Source: Planctomycetota bacterium (GTDB lineage Bacteria; Planctomycetota; UBA1135; JADKAF01). Taken from it: DNA of 64,000 nucleotides. Made by a program: the position numbers and the translations under genes. The notes under the pieces are model-generated. The model was not told where the DNA came from, did not search any database, and was given only the letters and a program-made list of their open reading frames with translations. The stretch spans positions 6,997,273-7,061,272 of the forward strand of contig JADKAF010000001.1 of NCBI GenBank assembly GCA_016719295.1, read 5' to 3'. Every line of letters starts with the position of its first letter. Within the stretch, counting starts at the first letter, position 1. Below are positions 42,563-51,567 of this stretch, piece by piece.

Positions 42563-43620
42563 GCGCGCGTCCCGCGTTCCCGCGCCTCGTGCTCGAGCCC
42601 GCGCCGCGGCGCGTGCTGCTCGTGCCGCCGCGCTGGGTGGGCGACCTCGTCGCGATCACCGCGGTGCTCGAGGCCACGGCCGCGCACTTCGCCGCGCGCG
42701 GAGCGGAGGTAGCGATCGTGACCCCGCGCTCGCGGGCGCCGCTCTTCGCCGGAGGGCCGCTCGCGAACGCGCTCCTCTGCTACGACGGCGCCGCGCCGCG
42801 AGCCGCTCGCGCCGCCGTCCGCTCGCGCGCGTTCGATCTCGGGATCCTCTTCGCGACTTCGTTCGGCTCGGCCTACGAGCTCTGGCGCGCGGGTGTCGCG
42901 AAGCGCATCGGCTTCGGCGACGGCGGTCGGCGCTTCCTGCTGAGCGAGCGCTTGGAGCCGCTCCGCGAAGGCTGGCGCCGCGCGCCGTATCCGGCAGTGC
43001 GCGCGGCGCGCGATCTGGTGGGCGTCCTCGGCGTCGACGTCTGGGATCTGCGTCCGCGGCTCTACTTCGATCTCGCGAGCGAGGAGCGCGCGCGAGCGGC
43101 GCTCGCGAGCGGCGGGCTCGATCCGGAGCGCGACTACGTCGTCGTGCATCCCGGCGGCGCCTTCGGCCCCGCGAAGCGCTGGCCGGCCGAGAAAGTGGCG
43201 CCCGTCATCGAGGCGCTGGTGCACGAGCTCGGACTCGGCGTCTACGTGCACGGCGGTCCCGACGAGCGAGCGGCGATCGGCGCGCTGCGCGCTTGCACGC
43301 GCGCGCCTTTCGCCGGAGCGGACACGAGCGCCATCGACCTCGAGCTCTTGAAGCCCGTCATCGACGGCGCGGCGCTCGTCGTGACGACCGACTCGGCGCC
43401 CCGCCACTTCGCGGCGGCGTTCGAGGTTCCCTGCGCCGTCGTGATGGGGCCGACGAGCCCGCGCTACACGAACGCGAACCTGCGCCATCAGCGCCTCGTG
43501 CGGATCGACGTCGACTGCGGCCCGTGCCAGCGCCGCACCTGCGCGCTCGATCATCGCTGCTTGCGCGGGATCGAGACGAGAGCGGTGCTGGAGGCGTGCG
43601 AGGACCTGCTCCGAACCTGA
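42559..43620 (+). CDS. Glycosyltransferase family 9, second heptosyltransferase
   Basis: 353 residues with the same GT9 layout as the gene before: RVLLVPPRWVGDLVAITAV, VVHPGGAFGPAKRWPAEKVA, TTDSAPRHFAAAFEVPC and VVMGPTSPRYTNANL. The C-terminal Cys motif (CGPCQRRTCALDHRC) is kept. The two enzymes are diverged paralogues and probably add successive heptoses. It ends the operon, 82 bases before the carboxylesterase gene. Confidence 0.88.
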   Translation: MSARPAFPRLVLEPAPRRVLLVPPRWVGDLVAITAVLEATAAHFAARGAEVAIVTPRSRAPLFAGGPLANALLCYDGAAPRAARAAVRSRAFDLGILFATSFGSAYELWRAGVAKRIGFGDGGRRFLLSERLEPLREGWRRAPYPAVRAARDLVGVLGVDVWDLRPRLYFDLASEERARAALASGGLDPERDYVVVHPGGAFGPAKRWPAEKVAPVIEALVHELGLGVYVHGGPDERAAIGALRACTRAPFAGADTSAIDLELLKPVIDGAALVVTTDSAPRHFAAAFEVPCAVVMGPTSPRYTNANLRHQRLVRIDVDCGPCQRRTCALDHRCLRGIETRAVLEACEDLLRT

Positions 43621-43702
43621 GCGCGCTCCGAATTCCGCCGTAACCGTCGAGGGAGGTGCGGGCTCGAAGCCGGGGACGGCGATCCGCCGGAGGGCCTCCC
43701 CG

Positions 43703-45319
43703 ATGAAGACATCCGCACGAGCGCTCGCGACCTCCCGCGGTCGGATGCTCCCGTTCGCGTGCGCCAGCGCGCTGCTGCTCGGCGGCGTGGCCGCAGGCGG
43801 TGCAGGCGATCCGCCGACGCCCTCTCCTTGGATCGCGAAGACGAGCGCCGGACTCCTCCGGGGATCCACCGCGGACGGCGTGGTCGCCTGGCTGGGGGTG
43901 CCGTACGCCGCTCCGCCCGTGGGGGATTCGCGTTGGCGGCCGCCCCAGCCGGTCGCCGCATGGTCCGGAGTGCGCGAAGCGACCTCGTTCGCGCCCGCGT
44001 GTTCACAGATCGGCGTTTCCATGCCCGGGGAAGCTCCGCCCGTCACGAGCGAGGATTGCCTCTATCTCAACGTGTGGTCGGGGGCGCGAAGCGCGGACGA
44101 GCGCCGACCGGTGCTCGTGTGGATCCACGGCGGCGGCTGGACCAACGGCGCGACGAGCATGCCGCTCTACGCGGGCGCGGCGCTCGCGCAACGCGGCATC
44201 GTCTTCGTCAGCATCGCCTATCGCCTCGGGCCGCTGGGCTTCCTCGCGCATCCGGAGCTCAGCGCGGAGAGCGGCGAGGCGACCTCGGGCAACTACGGGC
44301 TGATGGACCAGATCGCGGCGCTCGCGTGGGTGCAGGCCAACATTGCGGCGTTCGGTGGCGATCCTCAGCGCGTGACGATCGCCGGACAGTCCGCCGGAGG
44401 CATGTCGGTCAGCTTGCTGTTGGCCTCGCCGCGCGCCGCGGGGCTCTTCCACGCGGCGATCGCGCAGAGCGGCGGCGTGTTCGAGCCGGCGCAGCTCGCG
44501 CCCGGCTATCTCCTCGAGAGCGCGGAGAAGGACGGCGTCGCCTACGCGGCGTCTCTCGGCGCCGGCAACCTCGCCACTCTGCGCGCGATGCCCGCGGAGA
44601 AGCTCCTCGGCGGCAAGGCCGGCACCATCAGCCATCCGGTGATCGAGCCGCACCTCCTGCCTCGGTCGCCCTACGAGGCGTATGTCGCCGGCAAGGTGCA
44701 CGACGTGCCCGTGCTGATCGGCTCGAACGCGGAAGAGGGCAATTCGCTCGCGGAGCTCTCGCGCGTCACGGCGAAGAACTACGCGAGCGAGCTGCAGCGC
44801 GTCTGGGGTAAGCTGCCGCCGCCGTTGCTCGTGGCCTATCCGTTCGAGACCGACGCCGAGGCGCGAGCCGCGCGCTCCGCGTTCGAACGCGATCTGCGCT
44901 TCGGCTGGGACATGTGGGCCTGGGCCCGCTTGCAGGCGAAGCTCGGCCGACGAGCCTTCTACTATCGCTTCGATCACGCTCCGCCGTTCGCGGTCGGCTC
45001 GGTGCGCGAGACCTGGGGTGCCGCGCACTTCGCGGAGCTCTGGTACATGACCGGGAATCTACTTCCGGCGGATGGGGCCTGGAACGCCGTCGACCGCAAG
45101 CTCGCCGACACGATGATGAGCTACTGGGTGAACTTCGTCCGGTACCGGGATCCCAACGGGCCGAGCCTGCCGCTCTGGCCAGCCTTCGACGCGAGCGGGC
45201 AAGTGATCGTGCTGTGTGATGCACCACGGCCGCAGGCTGCGCCGGTCGATGAAGCGCTGCGGGCTTTCGATGCCGTGTACGATGCCGTGCGAGGGAAGCG
45301 CTTCGGTACGCCGCCGTAG
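43703..45319 (+). CDS. Type B carboxylesterase, secreted
   Basis: 538 residues, alpha/beta-hydrolase. A signal peptide (MLPFACASALLLGGVAAGG) follows a basic start. The family motif EDCLYLNVWSG (about residue 115) and oxyanion-hole segment WIHGGGWTNG precede the nucleophile elbow GQSAGG. The later FDHAPPF region supplies the catalytic histidine area, and GSNAEEGN the acidic residue. The family hydrolyses esters such as p-nitrobenzyl esters and aromatic side chains. GGAGG lies eight bases before the ATG. It is convergent with a methyltransferase gene. The substrate is not identifiable. Confidence 0.88.
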   Translation: MKTSARALATSRGRMLPFACASALLLGGVAAGGAGDPPTPSPWIAKTSAGLLRGSTADGVVAWLGVPYAAPPVGDSRWRPPQPVAAWSGVREATSFAPACSQIGVSMPGEAPPVTSEDCLYLNVWSGARSADERRPVLVWIHGGGWTNGATSMPLYAGAALAQRGIVFVSIAYRLGPLGFLAHPELSAESGEATSGNYGLMDQIAALAWVQANIAAFGGDPQRVTIAGQSAGGMSVSLLLASPRAAGLFHAAIAQSGGVFEPAQLAPGYLLESAEKDGVAYAASLGAGNLATLRAMPAEKLLGGKAGTISHPVIEPHLLPRSPYEAYVAGKVHDVPVLIGSNAEEGNSLAELSRVTAKNYASELQRVWGKLPPPLLVAYPFETDAEARAARSAFERDLRFGWDMWAWARLQAKLGRRAFYYRFDHAPPFAVGSVRETWGAAHFAELWYMTGNLLPADGAWNAVDRKLADTMMSYWVNFVRYRDPNGPSLPLWPAFDASGQVIVLCDAPRPQAAPVDEALRAFDAVYDAVRGKRFGTPP

Positions 45320-45467
45320 GTGCCAAGCTCGCGGTCGCGCGCGGGATGGGCGCGGCGCGGGGGCCGTGCTCGGGTTGCGCGGCGCGGGCCTGGGCCTCGG
45401 ATGCTGGCGGATCATGCGCTGGTCGATGCTCCGGGTGAATCTCGCGACTCTCGGGTCGGCGGCGACG

Positions 45468-46136
45468 TCAGCCCTTCCACGCGCTCCGTTCGGCCAGGAT
45501 CAGGACGCGATCGGACAACGGGCTCTGGCGGCGCATGCGCAAGACGCGCCAGCCCGCGCTCTCGAGCTCGGGACGGATCTCCTCCCAGGGGCAGGCGTGC
45601 TTCGCGCGCGTCGCTCGTCGCTGCATGCGCACCTCTGCGCGGGCGGATTTCCAGCGCCCGAGGATCCCGTTGCCCACGCGGTACTGGATCAGCAGGTAAC
45701 GGCGCGAGCGTTCGCGGAGCGCGGCGAGGAGACCCCGGCGCTGCGCGGGGGAGAAGTAGTAGGCGAAGCGCAAGCACACGACGAGGTCGGCGCGCCCGGC
45801 CCCTTCGCGCGCTGCGAAGGCATCGCCGATCTCGACGCGACCCGGCAGCCCGAGCGAGGCCCGCTCGCGCTCGGCCCGCTCCGCCATCGGAGGGGAGAGC
45901 TCCACGCCGAGCACGCTGAGCCCGGCGGCGGCCCAGAGCTCGAAGCTCCGGCCGATGCCGCACGGGATGTCGCAGACGCTGTGGATGCCTTCGGCGCTGC
46001 CGAGCAGCGCGCGCAGCGTCCGGCGCTCGGACCAGCGCTGGATCCGATTCCTTAGCGCGGAGGCGCAGCGCTTCTCGTGGTAGGCGTCCGGGCGGCGGAA
46101 GAGCGGGTACGCCGGAGCGAGGGCATCGTCGGTCAT
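45468..46136 (-). CDS. SAM-dependent methyltransferase
   Basis: 222 residues, class I methyltransferase. Motif I is VCDIPCGIGRSFELWA, an acid follows in VLGVELSPPM, and RVEIGDAFA and ADLVVCLRFAYYF match motifs II-III. The N-terminus (ALRNRIQRWSERRTLRAL) is helical and basic. Sequence end and length are normal for small-molecule methyltransferases. It lies 10 bases after the isoprenylcysteine-methyltransferase-like gene, so the two are probably co-transcribed. The acceptor is not known. Confidence 0.8.
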   Translation of the reverse strand: MTDDALAPAYPLFRRPDAYHEKRCASALRNRIQRWSERRTLRALLGSAEGIHSVCDIPCGIGRSFELWAAAGLSVLGVELSPPMAERAERERASLGLPGRVEIGDAFAAREGAGRADLVVCLRFAYYFSPAQRRGLLAALRERSRRYLLIQYRVGNGILGRWKSARAEVRMQRRATRAKHACPWEEIRPELESAGWRVLRMRRQSPLSDRVLILAERSAWKG

Positions 46137-46146
46137 GGGGCGCCTC

Positions 46147-46857
46147 CTACTCGGCGTGGAAGATCAGGCCGTGCTTCCGCTTCGAGCGGGAGGCGCGACG
46201 CACGAAGAGCACGACGAACACGAGGATCGAGAGCGCCCCGATCGCCGTGCGCAGCTCGGCGCGCTGCCGCAGCGCCGCGAGCGTGTCGGGAAAGGCGAAG
46301 CTCACGACGAGAGCGCAAGCGACGGCCAGCACTCCCCACTTCTCGAGGCGCAGCACCTCGGACCAGGAGTAGGGCTCGCGCGATCGTCCGCTGAAGTCGC
46401 TCCCGCCGAGCCGGGGGATCCAACGCGGGACGCGCTCCAGGTAGTCGCGATACGCGGCGCCCCAGAGGGAGAGCAGGACGCGCTCCTCGTGCCGCACGAC
46501 CAGCGCGTAGAGCAGGCCCAGGTAGAGGCCCGTCGCCGCGGCGGCGAGCGGACCGGCGAGCAGGAAGGTCGCGCCGGCCGCGGCGAGCGCGTTGCCGAGG
46601 TAGAGCGGGTTGCGCGTGGTGGCGAAGATCCCGCTGCTCACGAGATCACGGGCGCCGGCGCTGTGGACGCGCGCGCGTCCTCCGATCTCCCGCACGCCGG
46701 CGAGGCGCAATCCCAAGCCGAGGCAGAGCAGCAGTGCGGCTGCGGCGATCTCGACCCGCGGAGCGAGACCGCTCCACGGCGGCAGGGCACAGCTCAGCGG
46801 ACACAGCGAGACCAGCACTCCGCGGTAGGCGAACGCGAATGCAGGCAAGGACTTCAT
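46147..46857 (-). CDS. Membrane methyltransferase, ICMT/PEMT-like
   Basis: 236 residues with about five hydrophobic segments. The signature region IFATTRNPLYLGNALAAAG, followed by VVRHEERVLLSLWGAAYRDYLERVPRWIP, is the SAM-binding motif set (R-N-P-x-Y and E-E-x-x-L ... Y) of isoprenylcysteine and phospholipid N-methyltransferases. Bacterial members methylate membrane lipids or other lipophilic acceptors. The start is ATG 46857 because GGAGGT lies four bases upstream and the GTG at 46863 overlaps that site. A methyltransferase follows in the same direction and a two-component system diverges. Confidence 0.8.
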   Translation of the reverse strand: MKSLPAFAFAYRGVLVSLCPLSCALPPWSGLAPRVEIAAAALLLCLGLGLRLAGVREIGGRARVHSAGARDLVSSGIFATTRNPLYLGNALAAAGATFLLAGPLAAAATGLYLGLLYALVVRHEERVLLSLWGAAYRDYLERVPRWIPRLGGSDFSGRSREPYSWSEVLRLEKWGVLAVACALVVSFAFPDTLAALRQRAELRTAIGALSILVFVVLFVRRASRSKRKHGLIFHAE

Positions 46858-46861
46858 CGAC

Positions 46862-46867
46862 ACCTCC
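46862..46867 (-). promoter_or_regulatory. Ribosome-binding site fixing the ATG at 46857
   Basis: GGAGGT on the minus strand, four bases before ATG 46857. Its last bases form the alternative GTG codon at 46863, which is therefore unlikely to be the start. Confidence 0.6.
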
Positions 46868-46931
46868 GGGATCGCACGGGCGATCGCGGAGGAGCGTAGC
46901 GAGGCCGTCTTGCGCGCCGTCGTCGCGCACC

Positions 46932-46945
46932 TTACCGATCGGTAA
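46932..46945. promoter_or_regulatory. 14-bp perfect palindrome, operator candidate
   Basis: TTACCGATCGGTAA is a perfect palindrome in the 190-base divergent region between the membrane methyltransferase and the response regulator. Its A/T-flanked, two-fold form resembles operators of dimeric regulators, for example of TetR type; the binding protein is not known. No such gene is next to it. Confidence 0.5.
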
Positions 46946-47047
46946 TGCTCGCCGGTTCTCGCGGCTGCGCGCTTGTCGCGGAGCGTAGCTCTGCGAGATG
47001 CTGCCCCGCGCCGCGCGGCGACCGGAGGCGCGCGCGACGGAGCAACG

Positions 47048-47719
47048 ATGCGCGTCCTGGTGATCGAAGACGACCCGCAGACGGCGGGATACCTCGCGAA
47101 AGGGCTCGGGCAGGAAGGCTACGCCGTGGATGTGGAGCCCGATGCGCCGTCGGGACTTCTGCGCCTGCTGACCGTGGAGTACGCGGTCGCGATCATCGAC
47201 GTGATGCTCCCGGGCCTCGACGGGATCAACCTGGTTCGTCGCGCCCGCGCGGCGGAGATCTCGATCCCGATCCTCATGCTGACCGCGCGCACCTTGGTCG
47301 ACGACAAGGTCGCCGGGCTGCGGGCCGGGGCCGACGACTACCTCACGAAGCCGTTCGCGTTCTCGGAGCTCCTCGCGCGCCTCGAGGCCATCACCAAGCG
47401 CTCCTCGCGGCGCGAGGAGGACGTCATCCGCGTGGGCGATCTCGTGATCGACGTCATCCGCCGCCGCGCGACGCGCGCGGGCAAGGAGCTCCAGCTCCAG
47501 CCCCTCGAGTTCTCGCTGCTGGCCTATCTCGCGCGGAACCGCGGTCGCGTCATCTCGAAGACGACCATCGCGGAGCAGGTGTGGAACTACAACTTCGATC
47601 CGCAGACCAGCGTCGTCGAGACGCGCATCTGCCGCTTGCGCGACAAGGTGGACAAGCCCTTCGACGGCAAGCTGATCCGGACGGTCCGAGGCTGCGGCTA
47701 TGTCCTCGACGGGCCCTAG
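47048..47719 (+). CDS. OmpR/PhoB-family response regulator
   Basis: 223 residues. The receiver domain has VIEDDPQ (acidic pocket), the phospho-acceptor Asp in IIDVMLPGLDG (about residue 51), the conserved Thr in MLTART and Lys in YLTKPFA. A winged-helix DNA-binding domain follows from about residue 125 (LQPLEFSLLAYLARNRGRVIS; TSVVETRICRLRDKVDK; GCGYVLDG). The pattern is closest to CusR/CopR-type metal-responsive regulators. GGAG lies six bases before the ATG at 47048. The stop overlaps the kinase gene by 20 bases. Confidence 0.92.
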   Translation: MRVLVIEDDPQTAGYLAKGLGQEGYAVDVEPDAPSGLLRLLTVEYAVAIIDVMLPGLDGINLVRRARAAEISIPILMLTARTLVDDKVAGLRAGADDYLTKPFAFSELLARLEAITKRSSRREEDVIRVGDLVIDVIRRRATRAGKELQLQPLEFSLLAYLARNRGRVISKTTIAEQVWNYNFDPQTSVVETRICRLRDKVDKPFDGKLIRTVRGCGYVLDGP

Positions 47720-49106
47720 GCGCAAGCGCTGGTCGCTGCGTCGGCGCCTCGCCCTCTGGACCGCGCTGCTGCTCGCGTGCGTCTCGGTGGCGAAGTCCGT
47801 GCTGGTCTTCCACAGCTTGGAAGCCCTTCTGCTCGAGCGCTTGGATCGGGAGCTCCTCCACGAGCTCGAGGAGTGGCGACAGCTCTATCGCGACGCCGGG
47901 ATCGCGCTGCTACGTGAGGAGCTCGAGAGCGAGGCTCTCGAGTACGGCGCGGACCAAGTGGTCCTGCGCTTCTTCGATGCCCGCGGCGAGCTCGTCCTCG
48001 AGGGCGGCCTCGCCGATCCCGACGATGCGACCCTCGCTCCACCGACCGGGCTCGCGCCGGCGATGCACCACTTCGAGACGCGCTCGAGCGGCCCTGGACG
48101 TCCGGACGTGCGCCTTCTCTCCTATCGGGATCCCGCGGGCTTCGCGTTCGAGTTCGGGCACTCGCTCGCGGATCACCGCGCGCTCACGACCCGCATCGTC
48201 TGGCTCTTCGTGCTCAGCGCGGGGATCCTGAGCTTCTTCGGAGCGCTCGGGGTCTCGCTCCTCTGCCGCAACGCCTTGCTCGGCCTCGAGAGCATCACGC
48301 GCGCCGTGCGCCGCACGGGCGAAGGCGACCTCGGCCCGCTCGCACCCGAGGACGTGCCGTCCTCCGAGATCCAGGAGCTCGCGCACGCGTTCCAGCGCAT
48401 GCAGTCGAAGCTCCAGTCGATGATCGCGGAGCTGCGCGACATGAGCATCAACGTCGCTCACGACCTGCGCGGCCCGTTGACGGCGATCCGCTGCGCCGCC
48501 GAGTCGGCTCTGACCTCGAAGGGCAGCGACGAGCTACGCCGCGAGGCGCTCGAGGTGACCATCGAGCAGTGCGACCGCCTCGTCGGCATCGTGGATACGC
48601 TGCTCGAGATCGCCGAGGCCGAAGCATGTGGCGTCGCCGGAGCCGCCGAGGTGGTGGACCTCAGCGCGCTGCTCCGCGGGGCGGCGGAGATCTTCGAGCC
48701 CGTCGCGCAGGACGCCGGCCTCCGCATCGAGCTCGAGCTACCCGACGCCCCGAGCTGCGTGCGCGGGGTCGAGTCGAAGCTCCAGCGCGTGTTCGCGAAC
48801 TTGGTCGAGAACTCGATCAAGTTCACCCCGGCGGGGGGACGCATCGCGATCCGCCTCGAGGAGCACGGCGAGCGCGTGCGGGTCGAGATCGCCGACACCG
48901 GCGTCGGCATCCCCGAGTCGGCGCTGCCGTTCGTGTTCGATCGCTTCTACAAAGCGGACCCGAGCCGGCACTCGCCCGGCAACGGGCTCGGGCTCAGCTA
49001 CGTCGCCTCGATCGTGAAGGCGCATGGCGGAGAGGTCGCCGTGCGCAGCGAGATCCATCGCGGCACGACCTTCGCGGTCGTGCTGCCGCGCGCGCGATCG
49101 ATCTAG
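47700..49106 (+). CDS. Sensor histidine kinase (CusS-like)
   Basis: 468 residues. Two membrane helices (about residues 17-36 and 163-190) flank a periplasmic sensor domain of about 125 residues; a HAMP domain follows, then the phosphorylated His in INVAHDLRGPLTAIR. The ATPase domain has the N box (ANLVENSIKFTPAGG), the G1 box (VEIADTGVGIPE), the F box (VFDRFYKADPS) and the G2 box (GNGLGLSYVASIV). It pairs with the regulator upstream. CusS-like kinases sense metals in the periplasm; the sensor domain here is not recognised, so the signal is open. Confidence 0.92.
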   Translation: MSSTGPRRKRWSLRRRLALWTALLLACVSVAKSVLVFHSLEALLLERLDRELLHELEEWRQLYRDAGIALLREELESEALEYGADQVVLRFFDARGELVLEGGLADPDDATLAPPTGLAPAMHHFETRSSGPGRPDVRLLSYRDPAGFAFEFGHSLADHRALTTRIVWLFVLSAGILSFFGALGVSLLCRNALLGLESITRAVRRTGEGDLGPLAPEDVPSSEIQELAHAFQRMQSKLQSMIAELRDMSINVAHDLRGPLTAIRCAAESALTSKGSDELRREALEVTIEQCDRLVGIVDTLLEIAEAEACGVAGAAEVVDLSALLRGAAEIFEPVAQDAGLRIELELPDAPSCVRGVESKLQRVFANLVENSIKFTPAGGRIAIRLEEHGERVRVEIADTGVGIPESALPFVFDRFYKADPSRHSPGNGLGLSYVASIVKAHGGEVAVRSEIHRGTTFAVVLPRARSI

Positions 49107-49127
49107 CGGCCGCTCTGCAGGGCTGGC

Positions 49128-50033
49128 TCAGACCTCGAGGAACGTCACCCCGAACAGCACGGCTCGATACGCGTAGAAGGGCAGCAGCAGCAGGCTCGCG
49201 AACGCCAGCGCGCGGAGCAGCGCGCCGCGGGCCGAGTTGCCGTAGAAGCGCACGAAGGCGCGGCGGCACCAGATCGCGGAGCTGAGGGCGATCAGCAGCG
49301 TGCCGATCGGCTCGAGCACGACGCGAGGCGGCTCTAAGCCGACGATGTGCAGCGCGGCGACCACGAGGAAGAGCGCCCACATCGCGACGAGCGCGACGTA
49401 GAGCAGGAAGAAGGCGCCGAAGTGGGTCGCCAGCACGAGGTGCTCGGCGGAGCCGCGGGGACGGCCGCGCTGCAGCAGCGCGAAGAGCAGCGCGAAGAGC
49501 GGGACGAGGAGGATCAGGAGCGAGCGCGCGTTGCGCTGGTTCACGAGCTCGAAGCGCTGCGCGTAGGCGCGCAAGGTCGCGCGTCCGGCGTCGGTGGCGA
49601 GTGCTGAGGCGTCGAGGCCCAAGCGCTCGTGGACGAGCTGCTGTGCGGTGCCGCTGTAGATCTGGCCGCGGAGATGGCCGTGGAAGCTGGTGGTGAAGAT
49701 GTCGGCCGGCGTGGTGCTCGCGAGGAGGAAGTAGATCAGGTTCGCGAGCAGGAAGAGCTGCACCGGGGCCAGCGTGCGCACGCGCGCGCCGCGGCAGCGC
49801 TGATCGGCGAGGAGTCCGGGGCTCGTGAGCAGGAGCCGCAAGGTGCGCCAGACCTTGCCGTCCAGGCTGGTGAGCGCGGAGGCCCACTCGCGAACGAAGC
49901 TGCCGAGGCGGAGCTCTCCGGCATCGAAGGCTCGCTCGCCGCACGCGGAGCAGAAGCGCCCCGCGAGCGGCGCGGAGCAGCTCGGGCACGGAGACGGCGC
50001 GGTCGACGGCAGCGGCGGTGGATCGGCGGGCAT
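49128..50033 (-). CDS. DUF3667-family membrane protein with zinc ribbon
   Basis: 301 residues. Residues 15-32 contain a C-x2-C ... C-x2-C zinc ribbon (PCPSCSAPLAGRFCSACGE). This is followed by a soluble helix (FVREWASALTSLDGKVWRTL) and a short LTSPG motif (RLLLTSPGLLADQ) that is diagnostic of DUF3667, then about five membrane helices. The family's role is not known. The 21-base gap to the kinase gene on the opposite strand leaves no room for a separate terminator. Confidence 0.8.
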   Translation of the reverse strand: MPADPPPLPSTAPSPCPSCSAPLAGRFCSACGERAFDAGELRLGSFVREWASALTSLDGKVWRTLRLLLTSPGLLADQRCRGARVRTLAPVQLFLLANLIYFLLASTTPADIFTTSFHGHLRGQIYSGTAQQLVHERLGLDASALATDAGRATLRAYAQRFELVNQRNARSLLILLVPLFALLFALLQRGRPRGSAEHLVLATHFGAFFLLYVALVAMWALFLVVAALHIVGLEPPRVVLEPIGTLLIALSSAIWCRRAFVRFYGNSARGALLRALAFASLLLLPFYAYRAVLFGVTFLEV

Positions 50034-50083
50034 GCGTTCTCGCGGCGGAGACGTGCAGCGGAGCGTCGCTGCAGCGCACGAGT

Positions 50084-50764
50084 CTAGTCCCGCGCGCTGT
50101 GGTCCAGCGAGGCCGGCGCGAAGAGGAAGTGCAGCACGGCGCGCCGGCGTCCCGAGGTCGATTTCGACGAGGCGTGTAGCAGGAGCGGTCGGAAGACCAG
50201 CGCATCGCCGCGCGCGAGGAGGCAGGCATGCTCGCCGCGCGCGTCGCGCAGAGCGAGCGCGGCGGTGTGCTCGAGGATGCCATCGCAATGTGAGCCGGGC
50301 ACGACGCGCAGCGGACCATCGTCGGCACCGCAGTCGTCGAGATGGAGCCGCACGGCGACGAGCTGCTGCAGGATCGCGGCCGGTGGCTGCGCGAACCGCA
50401 GTCCTTCCTTCGCGGCGCCTGCGTCGGCGTCACCCGTATCGCCGAGTGCCTCGGTGGGCAGCGACAGGTCTTGGTGCAGGCCAACCAGCCAGTTGCGCTC
50501 GGGCGCCTTCGCGAACGCGGTGCACTGGATTGCTCGCGCCGCGTCGCCGAGCAGCGTGGCGAGGCGCGGCTCGGCCGAGAGCGCCTGCGCGAGCGCTCGC
50601 GCGCGCGGATCGGCGAGCAAGGTACGCGTGCCCGCACGCGATGAGGGAACGCTGGAGAGCAGCGCCTCGCCGAGCTCGAGCTGCGCAGCGTCGAGAACCC
50701 GCGGCACGCGCGCGTAGCCGATTTCGGCGAAGCTCGCGAGCGCGAGGTCCTCGGAAGTGCTCAT
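50084..50764 (-). CDS. Phytanoyl-CoA dioxygenase (PhyH)-family protein
   Basis: 226 residues, Fe(II)/2-oxoglutarate oxygenase fold. The first two iron ligands are in LHQDLSLP (H-x-D) and the third is in LLHASSKS; the Arg after it (SGRRRAVLHF) binds 2-oxoglutarate. The segment RLHLDDCGADDGPLRVVPGSH is the typical PhyH core. Members hydroxylate lipids, amino acids or secondary metabolites; the substrate is not known. It starts 21 bases after the DUF3592-like gene on the same strand. Confidence 0.85.
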   Translation of the reverse strand: MSTSEDLALASFAEIGYARVPRVLDAAQLELGEALLSSVPSSRAGTRTLLADPRARALAQALSAEPRLATLLGDAARAIQCTAFAKAPERNWLVGLHQDLSLPTEALGDTGDADAGAAKEGLRFAQPPAAILQQLVAVRLHLDDCGADDGPLRVVPGSHCDGILEHTAALALRDARGEHACLLARGDALVFRPLLLHASSKSTSGRRRAVLHFLFAPASLDHSARD

Positions 50765-50785
50765 CGCCAGGTCCGGGCAAGAGCT

Positions 50786-51547
50786 CTAGGGTCGGGAAGG
50801 CGCCGCAGCGGAACCATCGATGCTCCCGAGCTGCTCCAAGCTCGCGAGCAAGGCGCAGCGCGCGGGCCGCGCCGGATCGCAGAGCGCGATCGCCTCCGCG
50901 CCGACCTCGAGCTCCGGCGGTGGAGCTCCGCGGAAGCCCGAGCGCGCGCTGCGTTCGATGCCGTCCTCGGCGCGGTAGCGGAAGCGCACGCCGCGACCGG
51001 CCTCAAGGGTCGCCGTCACCGCTTGGCCGTGGCGGAGGAGGTGGAGCGCGCGGCGGAGGTAGCGCTCGTAGATCGCGACCACGATGCCGAACGCGAGGAA
51101 GAGCGCCACGGCCGCGGCGAAGGTGGCGCTGCGTTGGCCCGCGACGCGCGCGTCATCGACGCGGCCGAGCACGGCATGGGACGGATCGCGCGGCAGGAAG
51201 GTGATCTCCACGGCGGCGCCGATCGGCGTCGCGAGGTAGCGCTCGCGGGACACCGTTTGCGTCGCGCGATAGCTCCGCCCGTCGACTTCGAACGCGCTCT
51301 CCAGCACGTACTCGGTCGAGCGCGCTTGGCGCATGAGCTTCTCTGCGACGGTGCCCGAGGTCATCCGCCCGTCGCGCGCGAGCTCCGCGATGCGTGCGTT
51401 CTCGTAGCTCCCGAGGCCGATCGCGCAGCCCGGAGGGAGGATCGCCGCGAGCACGAGCAGCCAGCGCAGCACGCGGAAGCGCGTGTGGAGGTGCGCCGCG
51501 CGAGGTGGGGACGGAAGAGCGACGAGCGAGGGGGCGGGGTCGATCAT
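50786..51547 (-). CDS. DUF3592-like membrane protein
   Basis: 253 residues with a membrane helix at about 28-50 (LRWLLVLAAILPPGCAIGLG) and a second at about 143-163 (SATFAAAVALFLAFGIVVAIYE). Between them is a beta-rich domain (ESAFEVDGRSYRATQTVSRERY; AAVEITFLPRDPSHAVLG), and a second beta-rich domain follows; this duplicated pattern is that of DUF3592. The role is not known. It may be co-transcribed with the dioxygenase. Confidence 0.65.
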   Translation of the reverse strand: MIDPAPSLVALPSPPRAAHLHTRFRVLRWLLVLAAILPPGCAIGLGSYENARIAELARDGRMTSGTVAEKLMRQARSTEYVLESAFEVDGRSYRATQTVSRERYLATPIGAAVEITFLPRDPSHAVLGRVDDARVAGQRSATFAAAVALFLAFGIVVAIYERYLRRALHLLRHGQAVTATLEAGRGVRFRYRAEDGIERSARSGFRGAPPPELEVGAEAIALCDPARPARCALLASLEQLGSIDGSAAAPSRP

Positions 51548-51567
51548 GGCGCTCCCAAGCTAACCGC

